From: Gnetum montanum
Taxonomy: Eukaryota; Streptophyta; Gnetopsida; Gnetales; Gnetaceae
Direction: 5' to 3'
Assembly (NCBI GenBank): GCA_015680685.1
Contig: MNCI01015718.1
Coordinates: 157,846-221,845 of the forward strand
Length of the DNA: 64,000 nt
The stretch's first letter is position 1, and every line of letters starts with the position of its first letter. Under the pieces are notes generated by a model, which had not been told where the DNA came from, did no database searches, and saw only the letters and a program-made list of their open reading frames with translations. This document shows positions 1 to 11,450 of the stretch, one piece after another. Both the position numbers and the translations under genes were made by a program.

Positions 1-699
1 AAATAGTAATCCACAAGGATAACATGTTTCCCTTATCAGTTAATAACATCAATATCAAATAATAATCACAAGTGGAGTTTCAAGATAAAATTCTTGTTAC
101 TAATGATGAATTCGATGCTAGGTGTAGACCTAACAATACTATGACCATTAATGTAGAAACATTAGTGGAGACCTAGGAGCAACTTTCATTTAGCATAGTG
201 AGTGGGTATGGAGGATATCGAATTGTATAAGAAGAACTCCAAAGTTTACTAATCTATCAAAGATTAAGAAAAAAATTTTTAACTTATAGTTTCCTCCTTT
301 GTATATTTACTTTTACAGTATTGCATTATTTTTTCAATTTTTATTTTTATTCACATGTTTCCTTTCAAGTCTATTTTCTACTTGTTCTAGTGTAGTTGCT
401 ATATTCAAAATTACATTAATATTTGATTTGTAATTACATTTAGTTCCCAATTTGCATTTATTTTCTTACACAAAACATAAAAATATAAACAGAAAAAATA
501 AAAAAAAAAATTGTAGCAAGAGAGTGCCATAAAACTAATACGTAACAAAGTAAACCAAACTGTGAACCAAGAAATTTGAACATTAGCCAAAATAAAATTG
601 TTAAGAAAAATACATATTTGAAATCATGAAAGCTAATGAAAAAAAATGGTATAACCCAACAAGCATAACATATCAAAAATAGGGCACATCATGTGTAAA
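1..699. other. AT-rich stretch, nothing recognised
   Basis: I see no domain, RNA gene or clear repeat boundary here. Short open frames on the minus strand near 458-676 are low-complexity, hydrophobic and A/T driven. Confidence 0.4.
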
Positions 700-3550
700 C
701 ATATCATAGTCAAGTTGTAGGAGGAGGGATGTTGTTAGAACCACCACCATCACCATCATTCCTTGGAATCTATAAACAAAATAGGCAAACATGTAGTGAT
801 CAATAACATTAGTAATAATAAATGTAGCCTAAGTAAGCTAGAATAGCATAAATGTAACTAAATTTACAAACCTCAAAGGTAGGATTAGGAGCAACTTATT
901 CTAGAGAGAACTATGGAAGTCTTGCCTCAAGCCTGCATAATATCTCATCCTCACTCATGTCAATCTAATCAATGTCACCAAAGTTCACTCCCCCAAGAAT
1001 CATCTCTTACTCCACCTCAATCCATCCTAGAACACTACTAGTAAAGGTAGCTATAGAAGTCTCTCTAGATAGAGCCGTAATCTAAGGATTTGGAGAGTCA
1101 ACTACAACTAATGATTCTTTGAATATCCTGAAAGCATCATCAACCCCTATGCATCACATGAACATCTTGAGCACACATTGTTCAATGCCTCAACTCTTCA
1201 TGACTTCTAATTATCATCGCTCTTTGCCTTGTATAGTCTGTTGTGTATCTTCTATGTTTTACCCCATTGCCACACATAGGCACAATAGTTCCTTCACTCC
1301 TATGATTTATATACCATGATCTCTATTTTCAAATTTTTTTTCAACCTACTCCTAGCCATGGTGACTCAACCCTACACAACTATTTGTTTAGTCCTCAAAG
1401 AGCCCATTTTAGCCATGCTAACCTCCACAAATTCTTTGCAGTTTTTAAGGATCGAATTCTCATCGAAAAGCTCTTGAAATGAATCCTTCGAAGCCATGAG
1501 ATGTTTTCACAAGACCTAATTAGCCCAATTTACCTCTCAAAATGATTCTGTGCATGATGTAGCATATTTTGCAACTCCTTGATATAATCACCTAGGCATG
1601 TTCTCATGCTCAGGAGGTAAGACTAGCATCTCATCAAACTCAATGTGCCCTATAGGTTTCCACTTTATCTTGGAAGTTGTAATATACATAAAAAATATGC
1701 ATAAGCTAAGTAAAAGAATGACAAAATTAAAATGGTTCTTACTAGAGTTTGGCTCTATTTGTTGAAGCCTATTAATCATGTCACCCATGACTCCTTTCAT
1801 GAACTCTACCTTGTAAGGTACTTCTATCCAAGGCTTAGTTTGAAAAGTAGCTATTTCAAAAGTTTAAGGAATGTTGATACTTGCTCAAAGTAACCTTGTT
1901 AGCCAAAAATAAAGTAACAAAAAAATGAAAAAAATATATAAATATATAAAAAGCTCAACCAATATCATGAGATTAGGATGTGGGCTTATCAAGTAGATCA
2001 TGAGAGATATCCATAAGAGGGTCATTGCTTAGGAAGAGATCATCTATGAAGATGGAAGCTAAAGCATCATTTGTCTCCTTATTCATCTGCTCCTCCTTCT
2101 CTTTATGCTATTGTCCCACCTCTACTGTAGCCTTAGCCACTACTACTATGCCCTCTTAACTTTGATTGCAAACTTTGGTTAAGGCTCTTGTTTACTTTTT
2201 GGCAGAATGTCTTTCTCAACTATAGGACACTTTATTCTTTCTCTAGCAACACCTTCAACCTCTACACATAACTGTTTGGCCTTTTTTCTTAACCTCTTGT
2301 CACCATTAGCTACATCCCCATGTTATCTAAGAAAGATCCACAATGACCATTAACATTTTTTGTGATTGTAGATATTCACCAACATCCTCTATGGGTAAGC
2401 TTTTGGTACAAATGGAATTAGCAAAATGTTTTACCCAAGGTTGGAAGAACTGGGACAAATCATGTTCCACCTACTTTTGATTAAACTCTACAACTAATAA
2501 CTCTACAAACCTCCTTAACTATATAATGAAAAAGGTGAAATGTACATGGTACATAAAGTTAAATTTCTTGTGAAGCTTTTGGATACTCTAAAGGCTCGAA
2601 ACAAAAATTGAAGCCCAATCAAACTTAGTTCCATCCATTATCACTTTTCACATCATCCAAGCTTATTGTAGCTCGATGTTGTGACAACAAGATAAGGGAA
2701 ATCCTTGAATGAAATAGAGGATATAACTCATTAACATCCTTAATTTTACACTTTTGTAAGAACAATGTCATGCCATGAGCAAAATTCAACCAAGCCACTA
2801 AGATTCCTTTGCAGCTAGAATCTTTTCCCCCTTTCTTTTTCATCTTTGCTTCTTTCTGAGCAATCTCAAACAAGTTTTGGAACAAGTCCTCATCAATAGT
2901 TAGAACTATTGGCAAGCTATGGATATGAGTGAAAAATCTGGTAGCATCCTTCTTAAAAGAGTCCATTAGATTAAACATCTTCGCAAGTGAAGTAGTGGGG
3001 CTAGAAAACATGAACAAATCAAATAGGCCTATGTTCGATATCTTCTTCTAAACATTTGCTAACGTCATGTTAGCTAACAACTTTTAAGCCTTGTCCACCT
3101 CACCTCATTTAAAAAGTATCTTCTCTTTAGTTTGGCCAAAACTAATCATGGTGATGGCATATTTTCTCAAAATCCATTTGGATAAAACTTGATTAGCCAA
3201 TGGAAATCAAAACATTGACAAAATAAAATAAAATGCATTACATATACATTTATAAAAAGAAAAATAATAATAGACACTACCAATTTACTTGATTTAGCTA
3301 GTAATGCCAAACCTCTTTGTAAGATGAGCACCCTCACACCATAGTCAAGGAGATCCCAAAACTTGTGGATGCACTTAATAGCCACACACTTAGTGCATCT
3401 TGTACCTTGCAACTCTACACCAAGTTCGTTGAGCACCTATACCTTAATGTTATCCCCTTGAGTGAATTCCTCCAAAGCCATATGACCTAAAAGCAAAGTT
3501 TGATAAATTTCTACTTGTCCTCCTCTTTGAATACAAACCTCGTAGGTAAC
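700..3550 (-). pseudogene. Decayed multi-exon coding relic, unrecognised
   Basis: Long stretches of the minus strand translate as normal-looking protein broken by scattered TAG and TGA codons. Examples are 3017-2625 (contains KKKGGKDSSCKGILVAWLNF) and 1668-872 (contains HIEFDEMLVLPPEHENMP). Two good GT-AG introns can be read: 1742-1669 (74 bp, donor GTAAGAA) and 871-770 (102 bp, donor GTTTGT). The last exon ends in SNNIPPPTT and a stop near 712. A lysine-rich linker lies around 2300-2150. A frameshift is visible near 1170. Stops often look like former CGA (Arg) or CAG (Gln) codons. I do not recognise the family. It could be a plant gene or a transposon-encoded protein. The coding character is fairly clear, but the exact exon set is not. 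Confidence 0.4.
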
Positions 3551-4300
3551 CATAAAAATTAGTCAAATAGATTATCACAAAATTGAGTGCAAAGAGATTA
3601 ACTTATGCATAACTCATCCTTCTAGCATGTAGATGTTTCTTGGAGGATTTTGGAACAAAGTTACAGGCCTGTGACCTAATAATAAAGTGTTGTCGATGTT
3701 AAACTTAGAGTATTTTAGTTGTTTTCATATACGAGATAATTGATGGATCCTGAATACATGTTGTCATGATGCTTCTAATCCATATGAGCCTTAGGATCAT
3801 CTTGAATATATTGTAGAATATAATTCCAAGATCCTGCTAGTATTCTCTCCAATTATAGTAGAGACATCCCTAGCCAAGTGTGACTACAACATCACACTGA
3901 AATTCTGCAAAAGATTTTGCATAAAATCTTTATCCCCAAGCCTAACCTATACATACATGGGCTCTCTCATATAGTGTCATGTCTAGCATGGGGCTATTTG
4001 GGAAAGCCATCCTCATGCAACACAAAACGGCAACCATCTCCACTACAATGAGAATTCATTTGAGAATAGGCTTGTAAATAAATGGACTAAGCATCAGGAC
4101 ATCTTGACATAGGAAGATATGTAAACGTCATTGCAAATAAACCATAATACATTTTGTCAAACAGTTGTTAGACAAACAAAAAGTACTAAAATTCCTAGCC
4201 ACAAGCAAAATACACTGCATATTCTTTTAAGGAAAAATAAGGAAAGGCTAAACCTACCAAGTATAGACATAATGAAGATATTAAATCTAAGGTTAGGAAA
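3551..4300. other. Stretch without a recognised gene
   Basis: No domain or repeat boundary is evident. Overlapping short frames at 4131-4431 on both strands look like by-products of A-rich sequence that grades into the array to the right. Confidence 0.35.
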
Positions 4301-4309
4301 AAAAACAGA

Positions 4310-5140
4310 AAAAATGCTGACAAAGGGAACTGTAAAAACGTTGAAGTCTGAAACCATAAAAATGTAATCCGCCGACATATGCCAGAGACTTGCCTAGCTG
4401 AAAATCGAGAAAACCAAGAAACTATAAACACGATACCAAGATCAACAAAAATATGCTAGTACTTATCCCGTAATCATGCACTAGGGGCCTGTTACCAGCA
4501 AAAAGCAAAACTAAAAATATGCAAGTCCTGCTGTAAATGCAAGAAAATCAAAAAAAGTTGAGCCTATTGCAGGCACTGTAAACTAAAAGCAAGGCAATAG
4601 AAAAAACGCACGTCCTAGACTAGCCAAAACTGTAAAAACTGTGGAAGCCTGTGGTGGCCAGGAAAGCATAGAAAACGGTGAATATCAGTGTAGGGAAAAT
4701 TAAGGAAACATTGGTCTCACTAATTGCAGAGAAACAAGAAAAAATGCTAGGGCCTAAAGTGGGCCAGATAGACAAGAAAAATTCTAGGGCCCACACTGGC
4801 TATAACGAGAAAAACGCTAGGGCCTGTTACAGGCCAAAACCCAAGTCTAAAATACTCCAACTCTGCTGGTGGTGTAGGAAAATCAAAAAACAACACTGAG
4901 CTAATTGCAGACACCATAAATCAAAAGAAAAGGAACTGGAAAAATGCTGAAGCCAGTGATGGCCAAAACTGAAGCAAGAATAAGGAAAATGCTAAAGCCT
5001 GCACTGGCCAAAACGAAAAAACGCTAGGTCAACACTGCCAGAACAAGAAGAAAAACGCTAAGGCCGGCACTGGCCAGAAACGAAAATGCAAGGATTTACT
5101 GAAAAAGAAAAATGCTAGCCAAAAAACAACACTAGAATCC
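4310..5140. repeat. Degenerate array, unit GAAAAAYGCTAGGGCCTG-(n)-TGGCC
   Basis: Units recur every 25-50 bp in one orientation. Each has an A-run, then YGCTA, then a GGCC-containing segment such as CTAGGGCC or ACTGGCCAAAAC. Clear copies lie near 4739, 4775, 4808, 4939, 4984, 5015, 5051 and 5107. Spacing and sequence are irregular, so this is an old or non-satellite array. No coding potential is convincing. Confidence 0.55.
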
Positions 5141-5449
5141 AGAATGGTAAAAACAGAAAGGATTTACAGCAATGTTCTTAGACACCGCTACCATAGAAGA
5201 TTCCCCATAGAAGATTCCCCCGTAGATGGATTTGGCAGCATTGACTGCACAATCTGCTCCGCCTCTCTCACATCCTCCATTGTAGCATGCTTGCTCATTA
5301 CATCGTTTTTCCGTACCATCGCTGTCAATCCTTGTTACTGTTCCTGGCCTTACTTCTCGATCTCGACGATGACCTGTGTCTAGTTGTTGAAAAAGAGTAA
5401 ACTGTCATAATCGGAGGTTAAAAAATTAACTTAAATATAAGGTTAGTAA

Positions 5450-6600
5450 AATATGCTGGAATTTACGCTGCCTGGCATAAATTCTCGTGTAAATCCACCC
5501 TCAGAAAATGTGCTGTAGAGAAAAATGTGCTACAGAGATAAAATGCTGGAAAACACGTTGCCTAGCGTAAATTCCTGTGTAAATTCTTGAGCACGAACCC
5601 AAGGGAAAAATGTTTGTGTTTACACTACTCAACGTGAATGTTAAAATACGTTGCCAAAGCGAAGATAGACTACCAGTGCTAGCAAGGGGCAAGTGCTACT
5701 AAGAAAAACAAAAAAATGCCATCCTAACCTGCCTGCGCTGCCAAGAAAAATTAAAAAATGCTATCCTTTCTTGCAAAGCTGCCAAAACAAAATGCTATCC
5801 TTCCTTGCGATGTCTACAAAAACATTGTCCTTCCTTGCTTACCCTGTGCTGCGCACTTGAAAAAGAAAACTTTGCCCTTGCCTGCACCCTATGCTGGCCT
5901 AGCAAAGACAATAACCTTGCCGGTCCTAGCCCAAAAAACCACTACTGCTCCTTGAGCCAACGATGGCCCAGGAAAAACACCGAGAATAACACAAAAAAGT
6001 ATACTATCCTTGAAAATGCTTCCACCCTCTAAAAATGCTGCCAGTTCAAAAACACTATAGGATATATTGCTAGCATATACCCCAGAGAAGAAAAATGCTG
6101 GTTTACAGGAAAACGTTGCCTCGAAAAATACTATCCAAGAGAAATACGCAGTTCTGCATAAATCTCAGTGTAAATTCTGGAAAAATCCTGCTCCTGAGAA
6201 AATACGCTGCTTCCTAGAGAAAACGCTGCTTCTATGGAGAATACGCTGCTCGCAGGAATATTCTGTCCTGGCTGGTGAAAAAAAAAACACTGGCTTTGGA
6301 AATACGATATCCCAGCCTGCCAGATCACGCTGCCGAGGAAACTCTAGGGAAATATGCTTTCCAACATAAATTCTAGCATAAATTTAAAAATATGCTACCC
6401 TGAAAAGCCCTGGTTAAACACACTGCTCATGCTGCCTTGGAAATACGCTTTTACACGTAAATCTCGGCATAAATCCCGAGAAAATGCTGCCTATCAGGAA
6501 AATACGTTGCCCAACAAGGAAATAACATTGTCTACATGAAAAACGTTGTGCTTTGGATTACGCTGTGATATAGGAATACGCTACCATAAATATGGTATCT
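5450..6600. repeat. Degenerate array, unit GAAAATACGCTGCC with GTAAATTC
   Basis: The motif GAAAAT(A/G)YGCTG recurs many times, for instance near 5452, 5499, 5518, 5537, 6091, 6197, 6217, 6237 and 6480. It is often followed by CATAAATTC-(C/T)-GTGTAAATTC. The motif resembles the one at 4310-5140 and is probably the same repeat drifting in sequence. It ends about 200 bp before the gypsy RT relic, so it may be part of that element, but this is not shown. Confidence 0.5.
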
Positions 6601-6789
6601 TAACAAAATATGCTACCAAAATGGGTCGAACATGCCACCAATAAAATATATTATCTTTTTATTCCTTAGAATTCATAACCTTATACTACCGTTATGCCAA
6701 TTGTAATAATTTGGTCTAAAGTATCACTTCAAATATTAATATTTGGTCAACGCTCTACATGTCATTTGGTAATATCGGCTGACTAATTG

Positions 6790-8070
6790 ATGGAGAATGC
6801 CAAGATCTTGAGCTTGGAAAACACCTAGAATACATAGCCTCCATCAAGAAAACTTTGGAATGGCTAGATTACATAATCAAAACTCTAGATTTAGAAGTCG
6901 ATGACATTACTAAAAATCCCTTAGTAGAAAGTTCTACCACAACACATAATGGTGAGAGAAAAACTTTGAAGCTAAGTTCCACACTAGTACCTAGACTTAC
7001 CCAAGATATCACCAAAAGGTTGCAAGATAACATCAAAGCATTTGCATGGTCCTATAAGAACATTCTTGGACTTTACCCATGTCTCATACAACACAACATT
7101 ATACTAGATTCTAGCATAAAGCCTGTTAAGCAAAAAGTTTGCAAGATTTGACCTAACCTAGCCTTAGCCATTCATGATAAAATTAAAAGGCTTTACCAAG
7201 TAGGTTTCATTAAAAACATTGACTATGTAGACTAGGTGTCCAACACCATGGTGGTCCCTATGAAGAAATGAAGCATCTATAGATGCATAGATTTCCATGA
7301 CTTTAATAAAGAAATCATTAAAGATGACTTTTCCCTACCAAGCATCGATTAACTCATTGATACAACCACTAGTCTTGCATTACTATCCTTCATGGATGGG
7401 TTTTCAAGATATAATGAAGTTAGGATTAACTTAAAGCATCAAGTATACATGACTTTCATGACTCCTTGGGGAACCTTTTTTTACACCATGATGTCTTTTA
7501 GCCTAAAGAATGTAATTGTAGCATATCAAGGGGTTATAACCTACATTGTTAGTAATTACATGGTAGGTTTACTTAATGAATATGTTGATGACATCATAGT
7601 GAAATCAAAAGTAGTCATCGACCTTGTGCAAGATTTGAACTTGGTCCTTCAATGTTGTCTTAAGTATGAACTCTAAATAAATCCTAAGAAGTGTGTTTTT
7701 GGTGTCAAAATTAGAAAAATGCTTAGCTTCATAGTTTCAAAAGCAAGAATATGTGTCAACCCAGATAAAGTTAAAGTTATAATCAGCCTATTAGCACTTA
7801 GTAAACTCAAAGAGCTACATTATTTGCAAGGTATATTATAGTTCATTCATAGGTTCATCTTGAGGCTTATGGATAAGTTATAACCCATGCAACATTTACT
7901 TAAGAAAGGAGTTCACCTTGAATGGATGAACAAGTACTAAGTAGCCTTTGACAATATTAAGCACGAGTTAGCTTAATTACGAATCATATACTTGCCTTAG
8001 AAGAATAAGCCATTCTTTTTATAGTTGTCATGTCCATGTTCCCAAATGATGCTACTACATAATGAAGATG
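6790..8070 (+). pseudogene. Ty3/gypsy pol relic (RT plus start of RNase H)
   Basis: One plus-strand frame carries the region ahead of the reverse transcriptase (AFAWSYKN, KPVKQKV). The RT follows, with FMDGFSRYNEVRI, TFMTPWGTFFY and the catalytic YVDDIIVKS at about 7581. After it come NPKKCVFGV and the start of RNase H (LEWMNKY-VAFDNIKHELA, then HNEDG). About ten stops interrupt it. Most sit where the family has Gln, Arg or Trp, for example before PNLA (TGA for Arg) and after IDYVD (TAG for Trp). The YxDD box, in place of the FMDD box of elements A and B, suggests a different gypsy lineage, perhaps Tat-like. No gag, integrase or own LTR is visible, and the relic ends at or near an LTR-like sequence from about 8100. 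Confidence 0.85.
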
Positions 8071-8099
8071 GTGTATCTTCATATCAAGTGTTATTGTTA

Positions 8100-8244
8100 T
8101 TGTAACAAAACCTGAAAGGGTAGTTGTAATTAAGACCCGAAAAGGCATATTGTAATAATGGATATGTATCTTAAGTTAATATTTGGGGCTTTGACCTAAG
8201 GCATTTATACCTAGGCTTAAAGGTCATGAGAGGTAGAGAGTGGC
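8100..8244 (+). mobile_element. Left part of an interrupted LTR (host of the nest)
   Basis: Removing the solo LTR (8245-9123) and element B (9257-32838) joins this segment to 9129-9256 and then 32844-33055. The result is about 0.48 kb starting TGTAACAAAACC and ending GATGTCA, followed by a TGGTATCAAAGC primer site at 33060. This is inferred from nesting. No second LTR copy is present to confirm it. Confidence 0.4.
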
Positions 8245-9123
8245 TGATGAGTGACGAGGTACCCCCTACGTCCAACCATACAAATCACTAAGGTGTTATG
8301 CATGATGCGGTCGAATTCTGTGGACCTATAGTTATATCATACACTAATTCCTCTAGAAAGTGAAATGACATTGAGAATGTTTATTGTCTTCCCAACTACA
8401 CTTGTGAGGCTCAAAGGTATGGTTTCAATGTAATTAAAGTATATGAATTTTTATTGTTTTTATATTTTATGGATGTAATTGCCCAAAATAAGAATGAGGG
8501 TAGACTAGATTGAAAACTAGTATCTATTGCCTAGCTAGCCTAACACAAGTAACCACCCTGCTTTCTTGGACACATCCTGAACACATATAGCACTGTTGGG
8601 CTACCAAACATTAAATGTTGCTGGGTTACCAAGTACTATATGCATGCTTGAAGTGGTCATGCTCATGTTCATTAATTACTAAAAATAAATTGCTTAATCA
8701 AATGCATTAAAGTAAATAACAAGAAAGTAGAATGCATTAAAGAAAATATTAAGCTATTCTAAATGCTACAAGGATTGTTAAAAGAGTTCATTTTATTCCC
8801 ATCACAATGCTGCGCTCAAGTACTTTAGTGCTTAAACAAAGAACCATACATACTTTAGACTCCTTCTGTGAGCACTTAAAAAATATTCTAACTCTAGGGA
8901 GAAGAAATAGCAAGAGCTTCGCTACCTTGTTTGAAAACTAAAAACTAACTAATGAATTCCTTTCCAAAAACTAGAGCCCACATACAGTATTTACAAACTC
9001 AGGGTATATACCCTGACGTCAAACATCTAACATCAGATCCACGGCCCGACATTGTGTACGCGACATCACGACCCCAACATTGCATACCTAACATCACGGT
9101 TGACATCAAATGGTGATTCATTA
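8245..9123 (-). mobile_element. Solo LTR, GACATC-array class
   Basis: The plus-strand text begins TGATGAGTGACGAGGTACCC, which is the shared LTR end of elements A, B and C in reverse. It finishes ...GATTCATTA, matching the other LTR end as seen at 45570. Flanking 5-mers are GTGGC (8240-8244) and ATGGC (9124-9128), a target duplication with one change. Read on the minus strand, U3 holds repeated GACATC, AACATC, GACGTC and AACATTG motifs (plus coordinates 9010-9107), then a weak TATA-like GTAAATA near 8990. No internal region is attached, so it is a solo LTR. Confidence 0.75.
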
Positions 9124-9256
9124 ATGGCAGAGCCAGTATAGGCAAGTCACAAGAACTAAGTGAAGTAGGATAGAAAGTAGACTAGCCATCCCTTCTAGTT
9201 GGGTTATAGGCCTAATCATGGTGGCAATGTTGGATTGCCTCTAAGGGCTAGATGTT

Positions 9257-10221
9257 TGATGAGTGATAAGTACCCCTACACTCAACCATACAAATCACTA
9301 AGCATTCATGTGCGATCTAGTCAAATTATGTGGATTCTACGTCTTCTAGTACATTAGCCTCTAGAAAGTGATCTTTCCCTAATAGTCATTCATTATCTTC
9401 CCAATTACACTTGTGATATTCAAAGGTATGGTTAAGTGTAATCAAGGCATATGATTTTTATTATTTTTATGTTTTATGTTTTGGATGCTTGAAACAATGG
9501 ATGGAAGGAATGAAGTAATTCAATTTCTAATTTAATCTAACAAACTACACCTAACTAATCCTAATATAAGCATATATTCCCACTTGTTGTACACATCCTG
9601 AATACGTTTAGTGCTACTAAGTTACCAAACATTAAGGGTTACTGGGATTACCAAGTGCCAAGCATATGCTCAAAGTGGTTGTACTTATATGCTTAATTAA
9701 TTACTACTTAATCAAGCTTAGTTTAGCTTAGTTTATCCTAATTAATTATTTAATTACTTAAAGTATTAAAAGAAATTACATAAAACATTAAATGCATAAA
9801 TAATTAATTACTATTTCTAAGTGCTGCAAGGTTTATCAAAAGGCTCGTCTTTATTACTATTCATACTATGGTGCTTAGGTACATTAGTGCTCAAATAAAG
9901 ATCCGTACACATTCTGACTCCTATTATGGGCACTTAGAAAATATTCTAACTTCCAAATGACAAAACTATAAGAGCTTTACTACAGCTATGACAAGACATG
10001 ACATAAACATGATAAATAAGCATGCATTTATAGACTTTAATATGGAGCTACATCGATAGGGCCTCATAAATGTAGCAAATGCTATGTTGACTAGGTAACA
10101 CCATGTCAACAAAGCTATGTCAACAAAGAAACATCATGTCGACAAGGCCACATTGACGGAGGCTCGTCAATGAGGCTATGTCGGCAAGGGCTCATCGATG
10201 TGACACTTTGATGCTTCATCA
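9257..10221 (-). repeat. 3' LTR of element B, GTCGAC-array class
   Basis: It starts TGATGAG and ends ...CTTCATCA, followed by ACCGCCACGAC, the reverse complement of the polypurine tract GTCGTGGCGGT. The upstream promoter part (10040-10215) repeats ATGTCAACAA, GTCGACAA, ACATTGAC and ATCGATG. A TATA-like sequence reads on the minus strand at about 10030 (TTTATAGAC on plus). It is 120 bp longer than its partner at 31994-32838. Confidence 0.75.
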
Positions 10222-10485
10222 TACCGCCACGACTGAATGAAAACTCATCCTTGAGTTCCTTTACAAAATTAAAAAGGTATGGGATTATTAACTAACACTT
10301 GACACAACCAAAAAATATAACAAAACTGAGTGTCCAAGTGTACATATCAACATCATTACAAAATTTGTGGTGTTCATGACACAAAATTGAACATCATGAT
10401 ATGACTACTCAAACTAGATAGCACATCCTTTGATGGCATGAAGATGTTTAAGAAGATCAAACAGTCTCAGGCAGTGAAGGTTCCA
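10222..10485 (-). other. 3' untranslated end of element B
   Basis: The sequence next to the LTR (AATGAAAACTCATCCTTGAG on plus) is nearly the same as that at 18495-18550 in element A, and resembles the 3' end of element C. It carries the polypurine tract and no convincing coding. Confidence 0.65.
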
Positions 10486-10999
10486 NNNNNNNNNNNNNNN
10501 NNNNNNNNNNNNNNNNNNNNNNNNNNNNNNNNNNNNNNNNNNNNNNNNNNNNNNNNNNNNNNNNNNNNNNNNNNNNNNNNNNNNNNNNNNNNNNNNNNNN
10601 NNNNNNNNNNNNNNNNNNNNNNNNNNNNNNNNNNNNNNNNNNNNNNNNNNNNNNNNNNNNNNNNNNNNNNNNNNNNNNNNNNNNNNNNNNNNNNNNNNNN
10701 NNNNNNNNNNNNNNNNNNNNNNNNNNNNNNNNNNNNNNNNNNNNNNNNNNNNNNNNNNNNNNNNNNNNNNNNNNNNNNNNNNNNNNNNNNNNNNNNNNNN
10801 NNNNNNNNNNNNNNNNNNNNNNNNNNNNNNNNNNNNNNNNNNNNNNNNNNNNNNNNNNNNNNNNNNNNNNNNNNNNNNNNNNNNNNNNNNNNNNNNNNNN
10901 NNNNNNNNNNNNNNNNNNNNNNNNNNNNNNNNNNNNNNNNNNNNNNNNNNNNNNNNNNNNNNNNNNNNNNNNNNNNNNNNNNNNNNNNNNNNNNNNNNN
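10486..10999. other. Assembly gap (514 N)
   Basis: Only N bases. The start of the solo LTR that ends at 11450 and the end of the extra ORF of element B must lie here. Open frames spanning it are artefacts. Confidence 0.95.
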
Positions 11000-11450
11000 A
11001 AAGTAGTCATACTGAGTGTGCTTACTTGTTGAAAATGAATAATTATAAGAAAAACAACATCAATTAACTAAGGAAAGTGTTCAATAACTATAAATACCAT
11101 TAATTGCAATAAATGAGCTATTCTGAATGTTGCAAGGTTTATCACAAAGCTGGTCTTTATTTCAAGACACAAGGTATGCTCAGGTACACAATGCTTGAAT
11201 AAAGATCCATTCACTTTATGACCCCTACTGTGGACACTCAGAGATAATTCTAACTTTGAAAAGGAAAAACTGCAAGAGTTCGGGTAAGGGACTAAGAAAA
11301 ACTAACTCCGAAATCAAGTGCCCTCATCTCTTATTTATAGGCGATGAGATAAGCTTTGATATTGTATGTCTGATATCGCTATGGCACCTCCGATATCATG
11401 TACCCAATATCGAGGGTCCGATATTAGGGATCCAATATCGCAACTCATTA
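11000..11450 (-). mobile_element. Solo LTR (partial, start in gap), GATATC-array class
   Basis: This matches the R-U3 half of the LTR at 19144-20021. It has the AAGTAGTCATACTGAGTG segment, a polyadenylation-like signal on the minus strand, TTATTTATAGG (minus-strand TATA box) near 11330, then GATATC-type motifs to CAACTCATTA at 11450. The next 5-mer is GTAGT, and its partner would be inside the gap. The sequence on the right is the coding frame of element B's extra ORF, so the LTR landed in that ORF. Confidence 0.65.

Noticed and set aside
10414-11067. Long open frames on both strands
   Set aside because: They consist almost wholly of unknown bases in the assembly gap. The same applies to frames across 22400-22879, 39605-40140 and 50332-50545.
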